DNA from: J014 sp964486055
GTDB lineage: Bacteria; Acidobacteriota; Blastocatellia; Pyrinomonadales; Pyrinomonadaceae
NCBI GenBank assembly: GCA_964486055.1
Contig: CAZALE010000001.1
Span: 186,001 to 250,000 of the forward strand
DNA: 64,000 nt
Direction: 5' to 3'
How positions within the stretch are numbered: the stretch's first letter is position 1; each line of letters starts with the position of its first letter. This document shows, piece after piece, positions 14,963 to 23,419 of this stretch. The translations under genes and the position numbers were made by a program. A model generated the notes under the pieces. It did not search any database. It saw only the letters and a program-made list of their open reading frames with translations, and was not told where the DNA came from.

Positions 14963-15400
14963 TTATATTCCCTCTTCTTTTGTTGTGAAAGTCTTGATTA
15001 ATAAGAAAAATGCTTCGATTAAGATCCCTGCTGCAATCATGCAAAGACCTATTAATATACCCAAAATCGATGCAACATCATAGAAGCTCATCGAGTAAAC
15101 GATTATTCCAATAGTCAGATACCTAAGTATATATCTGCCTATTGGTATAGCAGGTCCTGTGGCACTCGATGAAGCGATCTCTAATATTTTTCTCCAAGAG
15201 GCATCGAGCCAGTAGTAATTGATAATAGCCAGGATGCCGCCAATAAGAATGCCTAGAGTAAATTTAATATTCGCTATCAGAGAACTTGTAATGATAGTAA
15301 GAATCATGGCGGCAAGCGTATTCAATACTATCTTCTCCTTTAGTAGATTTTTAAGCTCAAGCTTCATCGACATGTTTTGGTATAATGACAAAGCAATCAT
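14963..15400 (-). CDS. atpI: ATP synthase I-like membrane protein
   Basis: 145 aa with four predicted membrane helices, the position (immediately before atpB) and size of AtpI. AtpI assists c-ring assembly or Mg2+ supply in other bacteria. Motifs are weak: ILIGGILAIINYYWLDA after helix 2 and GILIEAFFLLIK at the end. The assignment rests mainly on synteny and topology. The first ATG (15400) was kept; internal Met codons at 15373 and 15367 are possible starts because none has a clear Shine-Dalgarno. It is divergent from dnaG. Confidence 0.75.
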   Translation of the reverse strand: MIALSLYQNMSMKLELKNLLKEKIVLNTLAAMILTIITSSLIANIKFTLGILIGGILAIINYYWLDASWRKILEIASSSATGPAIPIGRYILRYLTIGIIVYSMSFYDVASILGILIGLCMIAAGILIEAFFLLIKTFTTKEEGI

Positions 15401-15470
15401 TTTATAGTTGATAACTCATTTTTTCAACTTGAATCAGATACTTTATTCAGTCGTATACTAAATTCAAAAG

Positions 15471-17300
15471 ATGCTGTATCCGAATTACCTCATTGAAGAG
15501 ATAAGAAGCAGAGCTGATTTGGTTAATATCATTTCCAGATATGTTTCGCTCAAAAGAAGAGGGTCGAATTGGGTTGGTCTTTGTCCCTTTCACAATGAAA
15601 AGACTCCGTCCTTTTGTGTGAATCCCCAGAAGGGAATTTATAAGTGCTTTGGATGTGGCAAAGGTGGTAACGTCTTCACTTTTTTGATGGAGATGGAGAA
15701 TTTGAATTTTGTCGATGCTCTGAGAGAAATTGCACGCATTGAGGGTATTGAATTACCAACACAAACATTTGAGAAAAATGAAGAAGCATTAAAAAAGCAT
15801 GAAACTCATAAGAAGTTAAAAGAAGAGATAATAAGAATGAATCAATTGGCGACAGAATTCTGGGAAGACCAGTTATCAAAAAACGAAGGCCGTAAGGCTA
15901 GAGAATATCTAGCCAGTCGAGAAATCTCCAGCTCTACGGTGAAACTTTTCAGAATAGGTTATGCCTTAGACAATCGAACAGCTTTACTTTCATTTCTAAA
16001 GTCACGAGGTTTTGATGAGGATATAATGCGTGAAAGCGGCCTTTTCGTCGTTTCTGAAAGAGGACTCCTTGATAGATTTTACAATCGCATAATGTTTCCG
16101 ATTTTTGATAAGGACGGTAAAGTAGTTGCCTTTGGAGGAAGAGTAATTGACAGAAATGAGCCAAAGTACTTAAATTCCCCAGAAACACCTGTCTATGTCA
16201 AAGGCCATCATCTATATGGATTGTTTCATACTAAAGATGAAATTAAACGTAAAAAAGTCGCGATTTTGGTTGAAGGGTATTTAGACTTTATATCTCTTTA
16301 TCAGTCTGGGATCAAGCCAGTTGTTGCCAGTTTAGGCACGGCTTTATCTGACGAGCAAGCGAGATTACTGGCTGGGTTTACGCGCCGAGTCATTGTGAGC
16401 TACGATGGAGACAATGCTGGAATCAGGGCAGCGAAAAGAGCCATTCAGGTACTTTTGTCGAGGAACATAGAGGCGAAAGTAATTGTATTACCTGAAGGAG
16501 CTGATCCGGATACTTTCATCCATCAGCATGGCGCAAAAAGGTATAGGGATTCATTAAGAAAAGCTTATTCGTGCCAAGAATTCTTGCTCAACGTCGTGAT
16601 AAAAAACAAAGGGCTAGCCGAGGCCTTAGAGGAGAGTCTCTCGATAATAAGAGCATATACAGATGATCTGAGAAAGAGAGAGATTTTTGATAGTGTTTTG
16701 CTTCACTTAGGAATTAGAGACATACAATACCAAAGGGAGCTATGGAATCAAGTAAAGAAGAGCGGAGATGAATTCAGAGAATCTCGCAATCTAGCCGAAT
16801 CTGATAGTCTTAAGGAAACCATTCAAAGTTATCTGAGATCTCGCCTGACAAAGGCTGAACGCAGACTTTTAGAACTTTTGTATCATAATGAGAATGTTCG
16901 TCATTTCATTCTTCCGCAAATTGAAAAAGAGGATTATAATAAATTAGTGACGGCCTCTATATTTGAGGCTATTTTGAAGTTATATGACGAAGAAAAAGAA
17001 ATCTCGCTGGAAGATCTACTGGAACTCATTCCAGAGGATGATTGGCATACAGATATCTTAGCCATGATTCATCTATCTGAGCTCGATCCAGAAAAATCTG
17101 AGGATGAGATACTTGATGAAGCTAGGAGATGCTTATTTAGACTCCGTAGCATGGTCATTGAAAATAAAATACAAGAAAATGACCGACTGCTAAGACTAGC
17201 CGAACAATCTGGTGATACAAACCGATTGCAGGCACTCGTTCAAGAGCAGATAAAACTCAATAGACTAAGAGCAGATATAGAAAAATTTTTACAAAGTTGA
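15471..17300 (+). CDS. dnaG: DNA primase
   Basis: Makes RNA primers for replication. 609 aa. The N-terminal CHC2 zinc ribbon uses C38, H41, C59 and C62. The central catalytic region carries the RNA-polymerase-basic motif and a Toprim fold (ILVEGYLDFISL near 265, then VSYDGDNAGIRAAKRA). A C-terminal helicase-interacting region completes it. A possible promoter (TTGAAT, 19-base spacer, TATACT at 15454-15459) sits only 11 bases before the ATG, so the leader is very short. It is followed by rpoD after 39 bases, the classical macromolecular-synthesis pair without rpsU. Confidence 0.97.
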   Translation: MLYPNYLIEEIRSRADLVNIISRYVSLKRRGSNWVGLCPFHNEKTPSFCVNPQKGIYKCFGCGKGGNVFTFLMEMENLNFVDALREIARIEGIELPTQTFEKNEEALKKHETHKKLKEEIIRMNQLATEFWEDQLSKNEGRKAREYLASREISSSTVKLFRIGYALDNRTALLSFLKSRGFDEDIMRESGLFVVSERGLLDRFYNRIMFPIFDKDGKVVAFGGRVIDRNEPKYLNSPETPVYVKGHHLYGLFHTKDEIKRKKVAILVEGYLDFISLYQSGIKPVVASLGTALSDEQARLLAGFTRRVIVSYDGDNAGIRAAKRAIQVLLSRNIEAKVIVLPEGADPDTFIHQHGAKRYRDSLRKAYSCQEFLLNVVIKNKGLAEALEESLSIIRAYTDDLRKREIFDSVLLHLGIRDIQYQRELWNQVKKSGDEFRESRNLAESDSLKETIQSYLRSRLTKAERRLLELLYHNENVRHFILPQIEKEDYNKLVTASIFEAILKLYDEEKEISLEDLLELIPEDDWHTDILAMIHLSELDPEKSEDEILDEARRCLFRLRSMVIENKIQENDRLLRLAEQSGDTNRLQALVQEQIKLNRLRADIEKFLQS

Positions 17301-17339
17301 AAAAACAACCAATAATTCTACAATTAAATCCAAGTGCTT

Positions 17340-19076
17340 ATGGTGAAAATAGAAGATTACGACGAAAAAGAAGGATATATCGATAAGCTCTACGAACTAG
17401 GTAGGGAAAAAAATAACTTTTTAAGCTACGACGATATAAATCGAGAGTTACCAGAGAACGTGGTTTCACCCGATGAGCTGGAGGATATCTTAATACGATT
17501 AGAGGGTAGAGGAATTTCTGTCTCGGACTCTGATCTGCTTGAAGAAGCTGCATCACTTGCCCTAGACGAAGAAGTCCCAGAAGAAATCGAGGAGGATTTT
17601 GAGTCTGACATTACTGGTAGTGAAGCTGATAAAAACAATGATCCGGTTCGGCTCTATCTGAAAGAAATGGGTGTTGTTCCGTTGCTCACGCGTGAGGGTG
17701 AGGTTGCAATTGCTAAGAGAATTGAGCGCGGTCAGATAAAAACGCAAAAGGCCATCTCTCGATCACCCATAGCCGTCGAAGAGCTAATCAAGTTAGGAGA
17801 AGACTTGAAAAGCGGAAAGATTAATATCCGAGACACCGTAAATTTCATGGAACAAGCAGAGTTAACTGGTGAAGAAGATAAGGCTGATGAATACTTGCGT
17901 TGGGCCATTGATGGTATCGAAAAAATCAGAGAACATTATGAAAATGCTGTCAAGCTTTTAGCCGAATTAAACGCAGAGCAAGGAAAAGCCAAAAACAGAA
18001 CCACGAAAAAGATGACCAGACTACGCCGGCAAATAGCTCGTATACGTCTGGAGATAGCTAGAGAAATCAAGGCATTGGGACTTACTAATTCGGCAAAGCA
18101 AAGACTTATTAAAGCTATCGAACAAGTCGTAAACGAAATAAGGCAAGCTGAGAGGGAAATCTCTGATGCCATGGAAAAACTCGAGAGCGAAGATAGGCTA
18201 TCTCTGCAAGAAAGAAAAGATTTGAAACAAAAAATTAAGGAAGCTCGTGAGCGCCTTGCTGCGATTGAGGAAAGATATCACGTTCCAATCGTCGAGATAA
18301 AGCGTTCGCTTCAAAATATTTTAGCCGGTGAGGAAGAAACCAATCAGGCTAAGAATGAATTAATAGAGGCAAATTTGCGACTTGTGGTTTCCATCGCTAA
18401 AAAATATACGAACCGAGGACTGCAATTTCTCGATTTGATCCAAGAGGGCAATATCGGATTGATGAAAGCCGTAGATAAATTTGAATGGCGAAGGGGCTAC
18501 AAGTTTTCAACTTATGCCACATGGTGGATCCGTCAAGCTATAACAAGAGCGATTGCAGATCAAGCTCGCACGATCAGGATCCCGGTTCACATGATCGAAA
18601 CAATCAACAAGCTGATAAGAACCTCACGCGCGCTCGTTCAAGAGTTAGGTAGAGAACCAACCTCCGAGGAAATAGCTAAGCGCATGGATATTCCTGTTTC
18701 TAAAGTTCGCAAGGTTCTGAAGATAGCCCAAGAGCCAATCAGCCTTGAAACTCCTATCGGTGAGGAGGAGGATTCTCATTTAGGTGATTTTATTGAAGAT
18801 AAAACCATAATGAGTCCGATTGAAAGCGTAACAAAGAGAAATCTCAAAGAAGTAACGGATGAAGTTCTGCAGACTCTCACTCCAAGAGAAGAAAAGGTAA
18901 TAAAGATGCGTTTTGGATTGGGGCCTTCAGGCGCCGAACATACCTTAGAAGAGGTAGGCCAACACTTTGCGGTTACACGTGAGAGAATACGGCAGATTGA
19001 AGCTAAAGCATTAAGAAAATTACGACACCCATCTCGCGCCAGGAAACTCAAACCATTCATAGAAAGCAGGGATTGA
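17340..19076 (+). CDS. rpoD: Primary sigma factor RpoD (sigma-70)
   Basis: Housekeeping sigma factor of RNA polymerase, 578 aa. Region 1.1 (acidic, about 1-85), region 1.2 (NDPVRLYLKEMGVVPLLTRE), a non-conserved coiled region (about 130-330), region 2 (NLRLVVSIAKKYTNRGLQ, DLIQEGNIGLMKAVDKF, TYATWWIRQAI), region 3, and region 4 (TPREEKVIKMRFG, VTRERIRQIEAKALRKLR). The ATG at 17340 is preferred over a GTG at 17334. Region 2.4 keeps the aromatic/Gln residues that read TATAAT, consistent with the promoters seen here. It is co-transcribed with dnaG and closed by a strong terminator. Confidence 0.98.
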   Translation: MVKIEDYDEKEGYIDKLYELGREKNNFLSYDDINRELPENVVSPDELEDILIRLEGRGISVSDSDLLEEAASLALDEEVPEEIEEDFESDITGSEADKNNDPVRLYLKEMGVVPLLTREGEVAIAKRIERGQIKTQKAISRSPIAVEELIKLGEDLKSGKINIRDTVNFMEQAELTGEEDKADEYLRWAIDGIEKIREHYENAVKLLAELNAEQGKAKNRTTKKMTRLRRQIARIRLEIAREIKALGLTNSAKQRLIKAIEQVVNEIRQAEREISDAMEKLESEDRLSLQERKDLKQKIKEARERLAAIEERYHVPIVEIKRSLQNILAGEEETNQAKNELIEANLRLVVSIAKKYTNRGLQFLDLIQEGNIGLMKAVDKFEWRRGYKFSTYATWWIRQAITRAIADQARTIRIPVHMIETINKLIRTSRALVQELGREPTSEEIAKRMDIPVSKVRKVLKIAQEPISLETPIGEEEDSHLGDFIEDKTIMSPIESVTKRNLKEVTDEVLQTLTPREEKVIKMRFGLGPSGAEHTLEEVGQHFAVTRERIRQIEAKALRKLRHPSRARKLKPFIESRD

Positions 19077-19101
19077 CTTTGAGAACAAACCTCTGAGTTA
19101 A

Positions 19102-19150
19102 AATTAATAAAGGCCGCTATTTGAAAAATGAAGCGCGGCCTTTATTAATT
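19102..19150. terminator. Bidirectional terminator between rpoD and yqeY
   Basis: A perfect 16-bp stem (AATTAATAAAGGCCGC at 19102-19117 with its complement at 19135-19150) and a 17-base loop. A/T-rich flanks give a T-rich tail in both directions, so it can end rpoD on plus and yqeY on minus. Confidence 0.85.
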
Positions 19151-19248
19151 TGTTTCATTTTTTATGGCTACCGTTACATACTGTTTTGTATTTAATCTTC
19201 TTCGTTGTTCAACTCCCATAGCTACTTTAAGTTATTTTTCTTTACAAT

Positions 19249-19713
19249 TTACTGGTTCAATTGTAGCCTTTCTCTTACCATTTGATTAACAACTTTTCCA
19301 TCAAAAGTTTTTCCAGATAACCTTGAGACCGCTATTTTCATGACAGAGCCCATGTCTTTTATAGATGATGCATTAGTTTCTCTTATTGCCTCCTCGATTA
19401 TCGATTTTATCTCTTCGATTGAGGCTGGTTGAGGAAGGTATTCTTCTATTATCTTTATTTCATTTTCTTCTTTAGTAGCTAGATCCTCACGTCCGACTTT
19501 TCTGTATTGCTCGATCGCTTCTCTTCTCTGTTTTATCAGTGTTTGTAGTATTTTTATTATCTCATCATCCGAAAGTTCATTTTTTACGGATCCTTTCTCG
19601 ATTTGTTTATTAATGATCGCCGTTTTCACCATCCGCAAAGTAGAGGTTCTGTTCATATCTTTAGCTTTCATTGCTGCAGTAAGATCGCTCGTTATGCGTT
19701 TTTTTAAGTCCAT
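19249..19713 (-). CDS. yqeY: GatB/YqeY domain protein
   Basis: 154 aa. A free-standing YqeY protein, the helical domain also found at the C-terminus of GatB. Typical features are LKKRITSDLTAAMKAKD at the start, TSTLRMVKTAIINKQIEK, and the terminal SGKTFDGKVVNQMVRERL. It is thought to bind tRNA and possibly aid tRNA-dependent amidation, but its role is not established. The second ATG (19713) is chosen because it is nine bases from taggagc, whereas the ATG at 19719 is only three bases away. No gatCAB genes are nearby. Confidence 0.9.
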   Translation of the reverse strand: MDLKKRITSDLTAAMKAKDMNRTSTLRMVKTAIINKQIEKGSVKNELSDDEIIKILQTLIKQRREAIEQYRKVGREDLATKEENEIKIIEEYLPQPASIEEIKSIIEEAIRETNASSIKDMGSVMKIAVSRLSGKTFDGKVVNQMVRERLQLNQ

Positions 19714-19794
19714 GTTCATTTGCTCCTATCTTAGTTTTTCATGAATTTATTTTCTCAAGAATTTTAATTGTTACAAAACGAGCCACCTTTTGAC

Positions 19795-19824
19795 TTGCGA
19801 ACTAGTGTCAAGGTTTGTTATATT
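19795..19824 (+). promoter_or_regulatory. Promoter of the aroB leader
   Basis: TTGCGA (19795-19800), an 18-base spacer and TATATT (19819-19824). Predicted initiation near 19831 falls just before the first leader hairpin, which supports the leader as a transcribed unit. Confidence 0.45.
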
Positions 19825-19831
19825 AAAATCA

Positions 19832-19973
19832 ATCGAGACGGTTGGTGAATCCTCCGTCTCATGTGATTGCTGGGGTGAGGACAGTAATCACGAAATGGTG
19901 GGTGCGGCACACTCCCACGTCGCTTCACCCGCCGCCTTCAAAGCCGTATAGAAAACGGCTATTTTTGTTTTTA
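19832..19973 (+). ncRNA. Structured aroB leader RNA ending in an intrinsic terminator
   Basis: About 140 bases with four clear helices. H1 is GAGACGG (19835-19841)/CCGTCTC (19854-19860), seven perfect pairs. H2 is 19863-19872 with 19882-19891, ten pairs including one G-U, with a nine-base loop GGGTGAGGA. H3 is GGTGGGTG (19897-19904)/CACCCGCC (19926-19933), eight pairs with one G-U. H4 is AGCCGT/ACGGCT (19942-19960) followed by ATTTTTGTTTTT. The GGGTGA of the H2 loop can alternatively pair with TCACCC of H3, suggesting a switch. The layout resembles a riboswitch or attenuator, but it matched no class I could recall. A free small RNA is the alternative. Confidence 0.55.
19942..19973 (+). terminator. 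Terminator at the end of the aroB leader
   Basis: AGCCGT (19942-19947), a seven-base loop and ACGGCT (19955-19960) followed by ATTTTTGTTTTT. It ends only about ten bases before the aroB ATG, the usual position for conditional termination. Confidence 0.75.
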
Positions 19974-19982
19974 TATCTGCAC

Positions 19983-21131
19983 ATGCAAAAACTCAAAGTA
20001 TCCACACTTCAGAAAGCTGCTGAATATGAAATAATCATTGGAACTAGCTTGATCTCGGATTTTGGATTGTTGATTAGAGAATCTCTTCCTAATTCTGCGA
20101 AAAAGATTGCCATAATATCCAATCGAGAGGTTTTTGGATTATATGGCGAGGCTGTTAAAACTGCAATTGAACGCGCTGGCTTTAGTACAGTCGTGTTTTT
20201 GATGCCGGATGGAGAAAGATACAAGAATTTTAATACACTCAGAAAGATAATAGACTTTTTGAGTGAAAATAAGCTGCGGAGAACTGATCATGTAGTTGCA
20301 TTAGGTGGAGGAGTAGTTGGTGATATAGCTGGATTTGCAGCCTCTATTTATTTGCGGGGCATAGGTGTTTTTCAAATACCTACGACGCTGCTTGCGATGA
20401 TCGATTCCTCTGTAGGTGGAAAAACTGGGATCGACACCAAATTCGGAAAAAACTTAGTTGGAACTTTTCATCAGCCTTCAGCAGTCTTCATCGATGTAAA
20501 TTTCCTAAGAACCTTACCTAGAAGAGAATTCATTTCCGGATTATGTGAAGCCATAAAACACTCAGTTTTATCTGGTACACCGCTTTTTCAACAGACCGTC
20601 TCTTTTTTATCCGAATTTCCAGTATCAAGACACAATCGTGCTTTCTCATCTTACGATTGCTTGAAGACCCTAGAAAGATTGATTGCTTCGAACATTGCAT
20701 TTAAGTCATCGATAGTTTCAGAAGATGAAAGGGAGGAAACTAGTCGTACGGAAAGATCTCGAAAAATCCTAAATTTTGGACATACGATCGCGCATGCGAT
20801 AGAGAAATCAACCGAATACTCGTTGCTCAAACATGGTGAGGCAGTTGGCATTGGTATCTTAGTCGAAGCCGAAATATCAAAACTTATTGCAAACTTTCCT
20901 GAAAGTGAAATAAAATTATTAAACGATGTTATTGGCAGACTCGGGAGATTCCCTAACTTAGAGAAAATTGAGGAACAAAAAGTAATCGAGGCAATAAGCT
21001 TTGATAAGAAGAACCTCGGCGACGAACTCGAATGGGTATTACTGAGAAGAATAGGAGAGCCGTTCATTTTCAAGGGGGTTTCCGAGGATGTTTTGGTTAA
21101 AGCATTTAGGAAAATAGTTAAGAAGGAGTAG
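19983..21131 (+). CDS. aroB: 3-dehydroquinate synthase
   Basis: Second step of the shikimate pathway: cyclises DAHP to 3-dehydroquinate using NAD+ and a divalent metal. 382 aa from the ATG at 19983. It shows the NAD-binding GGGVVGDIAGFAAS, the catalytic/metal region GLCEAIKHS, and the metal ligands in NFGHTIAHAIE and KHGEAVGIG. Codons continue in frame upstream to 19842, but they cross the leader helices and have no protein homology, so that extension is rejected. Expression is probably controlled by the structured leader with its terminator. A small membrane protein gene follows after four bases. Confidence 0.97.
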   Translation: MQKLKVSTLQKAAEYEIIIGTSLISDFGLLIRESLPNSAKKIAIISNREVFGLYGEAVKTAIERAGFSTVVFLMPDGERYKNFNTLRKIIDFLSENKLRRTDHVVALGGGVVGDIAGFAASIYLRGIGVFQIPTTLLAMIDSSVGGKTGIDTKFGKNLVGTFHQPSAVFIDVNFLRTLPRREFISGLCEAIKHSVLSGTPLFQQTVSFLSEFPVSRHNRAFSSYDCLKTLERLIASNIAFKSSIVSEDEREETSRTERSRKILNFGHTIAHAIEKSTEYSLLKHGEAVGIGILVEAEISKLIANFPESEIKLLNDVIGRLGRFPNLEKIEEQKVIEAISFDKKNLGDELEWVLLRRIGEPFIFKGVSEDVLVKAFRKIVKKE

Positions 21132-21135
21132 GTTT

Positions 21136-21540
21136 ATGAGAAAGCTCATGAAACAAGAAAAGGGTAGCGCGATGTTTAAATTTATATTGATTTTAATTGC
21201 CTTAATCTTAATTGTACATGCTGGTTGGGTCTACATCTCTGCACTTTACCAAAGCGAGTCCATCAAGCAAGAAATGCAAACTGCAGTATTGCAAGGATCG
21301 GCTTTGCCGCCGGGTCAAGGTAAAGGAAATCCTGTTGATATAGTTAAAGATAGGATAAGGAAGGCTGCTGCTGAATATGAACTCCCACCGGATACATACA
21401 TTGAAGTCAAGCCCGTCAATAATGTTCTTCAAGCGCGTGTCTATTACAAAAAGCAAATTGATCTGCTACCTTTCGGGTTATGGAAATATGACTATGTTTT
21501 TGATAAGACAGTTGCTCCGACAGGTTTTCTGACTAAATAG
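21136..21540 (+). CDS. Small single-pass membrane protein, pilin/TadE-like N-terminus
   Basis: 134 aa. A short basic stretch (RKLMKQEKGSAMFK) precedes one hydrophobic helix (about 15-35), then a periplasmic domain with VDIVKDRIRKAAAEYELPPD and a beta-rich YKKQIDLLPFGLWKY end. The N-terminus recalls prepilin/TadE-type proteins, but no clear prepilin cleavage site or family motif is recognised. Shine-Dalgarno aaggag is present, four bases after aroB, so it is likely in the aroB transcript. Its 3' end overlaps the convergent radical SAM gene by eight bases. Function unknown. Confidence 0.65.
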   Translation: MRKLMKQEKGSAMFKFILILIALILIVHAGWVYISALYQSESIKQEMQTAVLQGSALPPGQGKGNPVDIVKDRIRKAAAEYELPPDTYIEVKPVNNVLQARVYYKKQIDLLPFGLWKYDYVFDKTVAPTGFLTK

Positions 21541-23419
21541 GAACGGCTGAAAGATTGGCCTTGACTCTTAAGGGTTGTATTTGAATAAGATTCTTAGGTG
21601 CATTTGCAAGCCAAGTTGTCGGACAAACCCCACATATTGTGCATTTCTCGACAGCAGGACAAGGCTTTGAACTCAAGCTTTTATGCGCTTTCTCATACTC
21701 ATTTTTTAAGAACTCAGAGCTCAAACCTGGGTCTATCACTGACCATGGCAAAAACTCATCGAGTTTTTTAGCTCGTGTTGTATAAAACTCTGCGTTAAAA
21801 TTAAGCTGTCTTATTGCCTCTTTCAAATTTCCATTTAGTTTAGAGGCAAGATCTATAAGTTGTGCTACTGACCGATCACCGAGCGAGAATAAAGCTTGCT
21901 CATGTGCAATGCGGGCAGACATGAATCTTACCTCTACGTTTGGAAGCTTTGAGAGTTCTTTACAAACGTATTTTATTCGTCGCTTTAGTTCTTTTTCCTC
22001 GCATATTGGTTCCCATTGAAATGGGGTGTTTGGTTTTGGTACGAAGCCATTGAGAGATGGAATTATCTTTCCGGATTTTCCAAAACGCTTAGACGCTTGC
22101 AACATTCTGTCTCGAATTCTACGAACTAGGTTCGTAATCGCATCCAAATCTTCCTGAGTTTCAGTGGGTAATCCTACCATCATGTAAAGTTTTATCGTAA
22201 GTATTCCGCGATCAAATACAGAGCCACATATTTCAACTATCTCGTCATTTGTCAGGTTTTTGTTGATAACACGTCGCAATCTATCAGAACCAGTCTCTGG
22301 AGCTACGGCTATTTGTTGATCTTTGGATTCCACCAGAGCATCCAATAACTCATCCGAAATCTGATCAAGGCGCAGAGAGGAAACGGAGATTCTGTAATTC
22401 ATCGCACGCAGCTCACTTAAAATCGTTGAGATTTCTGGATGATCACAGACTGCCGTTGATACAAGGCCGATTTTATCTGTTTTACTCCGCCAGGCCGCAG
22501 CTTTCTCTAGTATGTTTTTTGCAGGTACGACACGAGGAGGGTAATAGTTATACCCAGCCCAGCAAAATCTGCAACCTTGCGAGCATCCACGGGAGATTTC
22601 AACTAATAGTCTATCGCCCATTTCAGCCTTTGGACTCCAGATAGCCGTGGAGGGGCAGAAAATATCCTGATTTAGAAGAATATCAGCTAACTCTTTCTCT
22701 CCTCTTCTAAGTGCGCGTCTTAATGTTCCTTCCTTTGGATTTACTGCCGCTAAAGCTCTGCCGACTCTCTTTGGCGCGGAATTCTTAGTTGGTACATAAT
22801 CCCTTATGATTCCATTGTTGTCATGCACGACTTTATAAAACGATGGAACGTAAAAGCCACGGCCCATCTCTGCCAAACGAGTTAATATCTCCTCTTTAGA
22901 GCCACCCTCAAGAATTGCATCTACAAGCTGGTAGACTAATATTTCTCCTTCGCCAACAGCTATGACGTCCGTAAAGTCTGCTATTGGCTCAGGGTTTAGA
23001 AACGAGGCAGCTCCGCCCATTATCACGAGAGGGTGAGCATCATTTCTCTCTCTGGACCAAACGGGAACGCCACTCAGATGAAGCATCCGTGCCATGTTTA
23101 AGTAATCAGTTTCGAAGGATATTGAGAATGCAATTACATCAAAATCCTTTACTGGAGTTTGGGTTTCGACGGAAAGTAGAGGCGCACCCGTTTTCTCATA
23201 TTCCATCAGTTCTTCATCATCAGGTAAAAATGCTCTTTCACAAGCTACTTCCGGAATCTTGTTAAATAAATCGTAAACTGTGTGAAAACCTAAGTTAGCC
23301 ATCCCGATTGAATAAACGTTTGGATAGCACAGCACAACCCTTAAATCAGCATTAGGTTTTATTACGTAGCCTTCCTCTTCAGCAAGACGACTCCTTTGCT
23401 TTTCGATTAACTTGCGCAT
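21533..23419 (-). CDS. B12-binding radical SAM protein (TIGR03960-like)
   Basis: 628 aa. The N-terminal part (about 20-165) has a B12-binding-like Rossmann layout (VLCYPNVYSIGMANLGFH, VIMGGAASFLNPEPIADF, GEGE). The radical SAM core has SRGCSQGCRFCWAGY with C279, C283 and C286 ligating the [4Fe-4S] cluster. The C-terminal tail adds a CPAVEKCTICGVC cysteine set that could hold a second cluster or zinc. It resembles TIGR03960 proteins, a family of unknown reaction often paired with a DUF2344 gene, absent here. The start overlaps the GT-C-like gene by 13 bases, so they are translationally coupled. Confidence 0.85.
   Translation of the reverse strand: MRKLIEKQRSRLAEEEGYVIKPNADLRVVLCYPNVYSIGMANLGFHTVYDLFNKIPEVACERAFLPDDEELMEYEKTGAPLLSVETQTPVKDFDVIAFSISFETDYLNMARMLHLSGVPVWSRERNDAHPLVIMGGAASFLNPEPIADFTDVIAVGEGEILVYQLVDAILEGGSKEEILTRLAEMGRGFYVPSFYKVVHDNNGIIRDYVPTKNSAPKRVGRALAAVNPKEGTLRRALRRGEKELADILLNQDIFCPSTAIWSPKAEMGDRLLVEISRGCSQGCRFCWAGYNYYPPRVVPAKNILEKAAAWRSKTDKIGLVSTAVCDHPEISTILSELRAMNYRISVSSLRLDQISDELLDALVESKDQQIAVAPETGSDRLRRVINKNLTNDEIVEICGSVFDRGILTIKLYMMVGLPTETQEDLDAITNLVRRIRDRMLQASKRFGKSGKIIPSLNGFVPKPNTPFQWEPICEEKELKRRIKYVCKELSKLPNVEVRFMSARIAHEQALFSLGDRSVAQLIDLASKLNGNLKEAIRQLNFNAEFYTTRAKKLDEFLPWSVIDPGLSSEFLKNEYEKAHKSLSSKPCPAVEKCTICGVCPTTWLANAPKNLIQIQPLRVKANLSAVPI

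Noticed and set aside
19832..19973. T-box or other known riboswitch for the aroB leader
   Set aside because: The T-box antiterminator sequence and the known cobalamin, SAM and c-di-AMP signatures are absent; kept as an unassigned candidate.
19842..19982. N-terminal extension of AroB by 47 codons
   Set aside because: It crosses three leader helices and the terminator, and the extra residues do not match AroB.
20651..21073. 140-codon frame opposite aroB
   Set aside because: Antisense to a complete aroB with all metal-ligand motifs; no ribosome-binding site.
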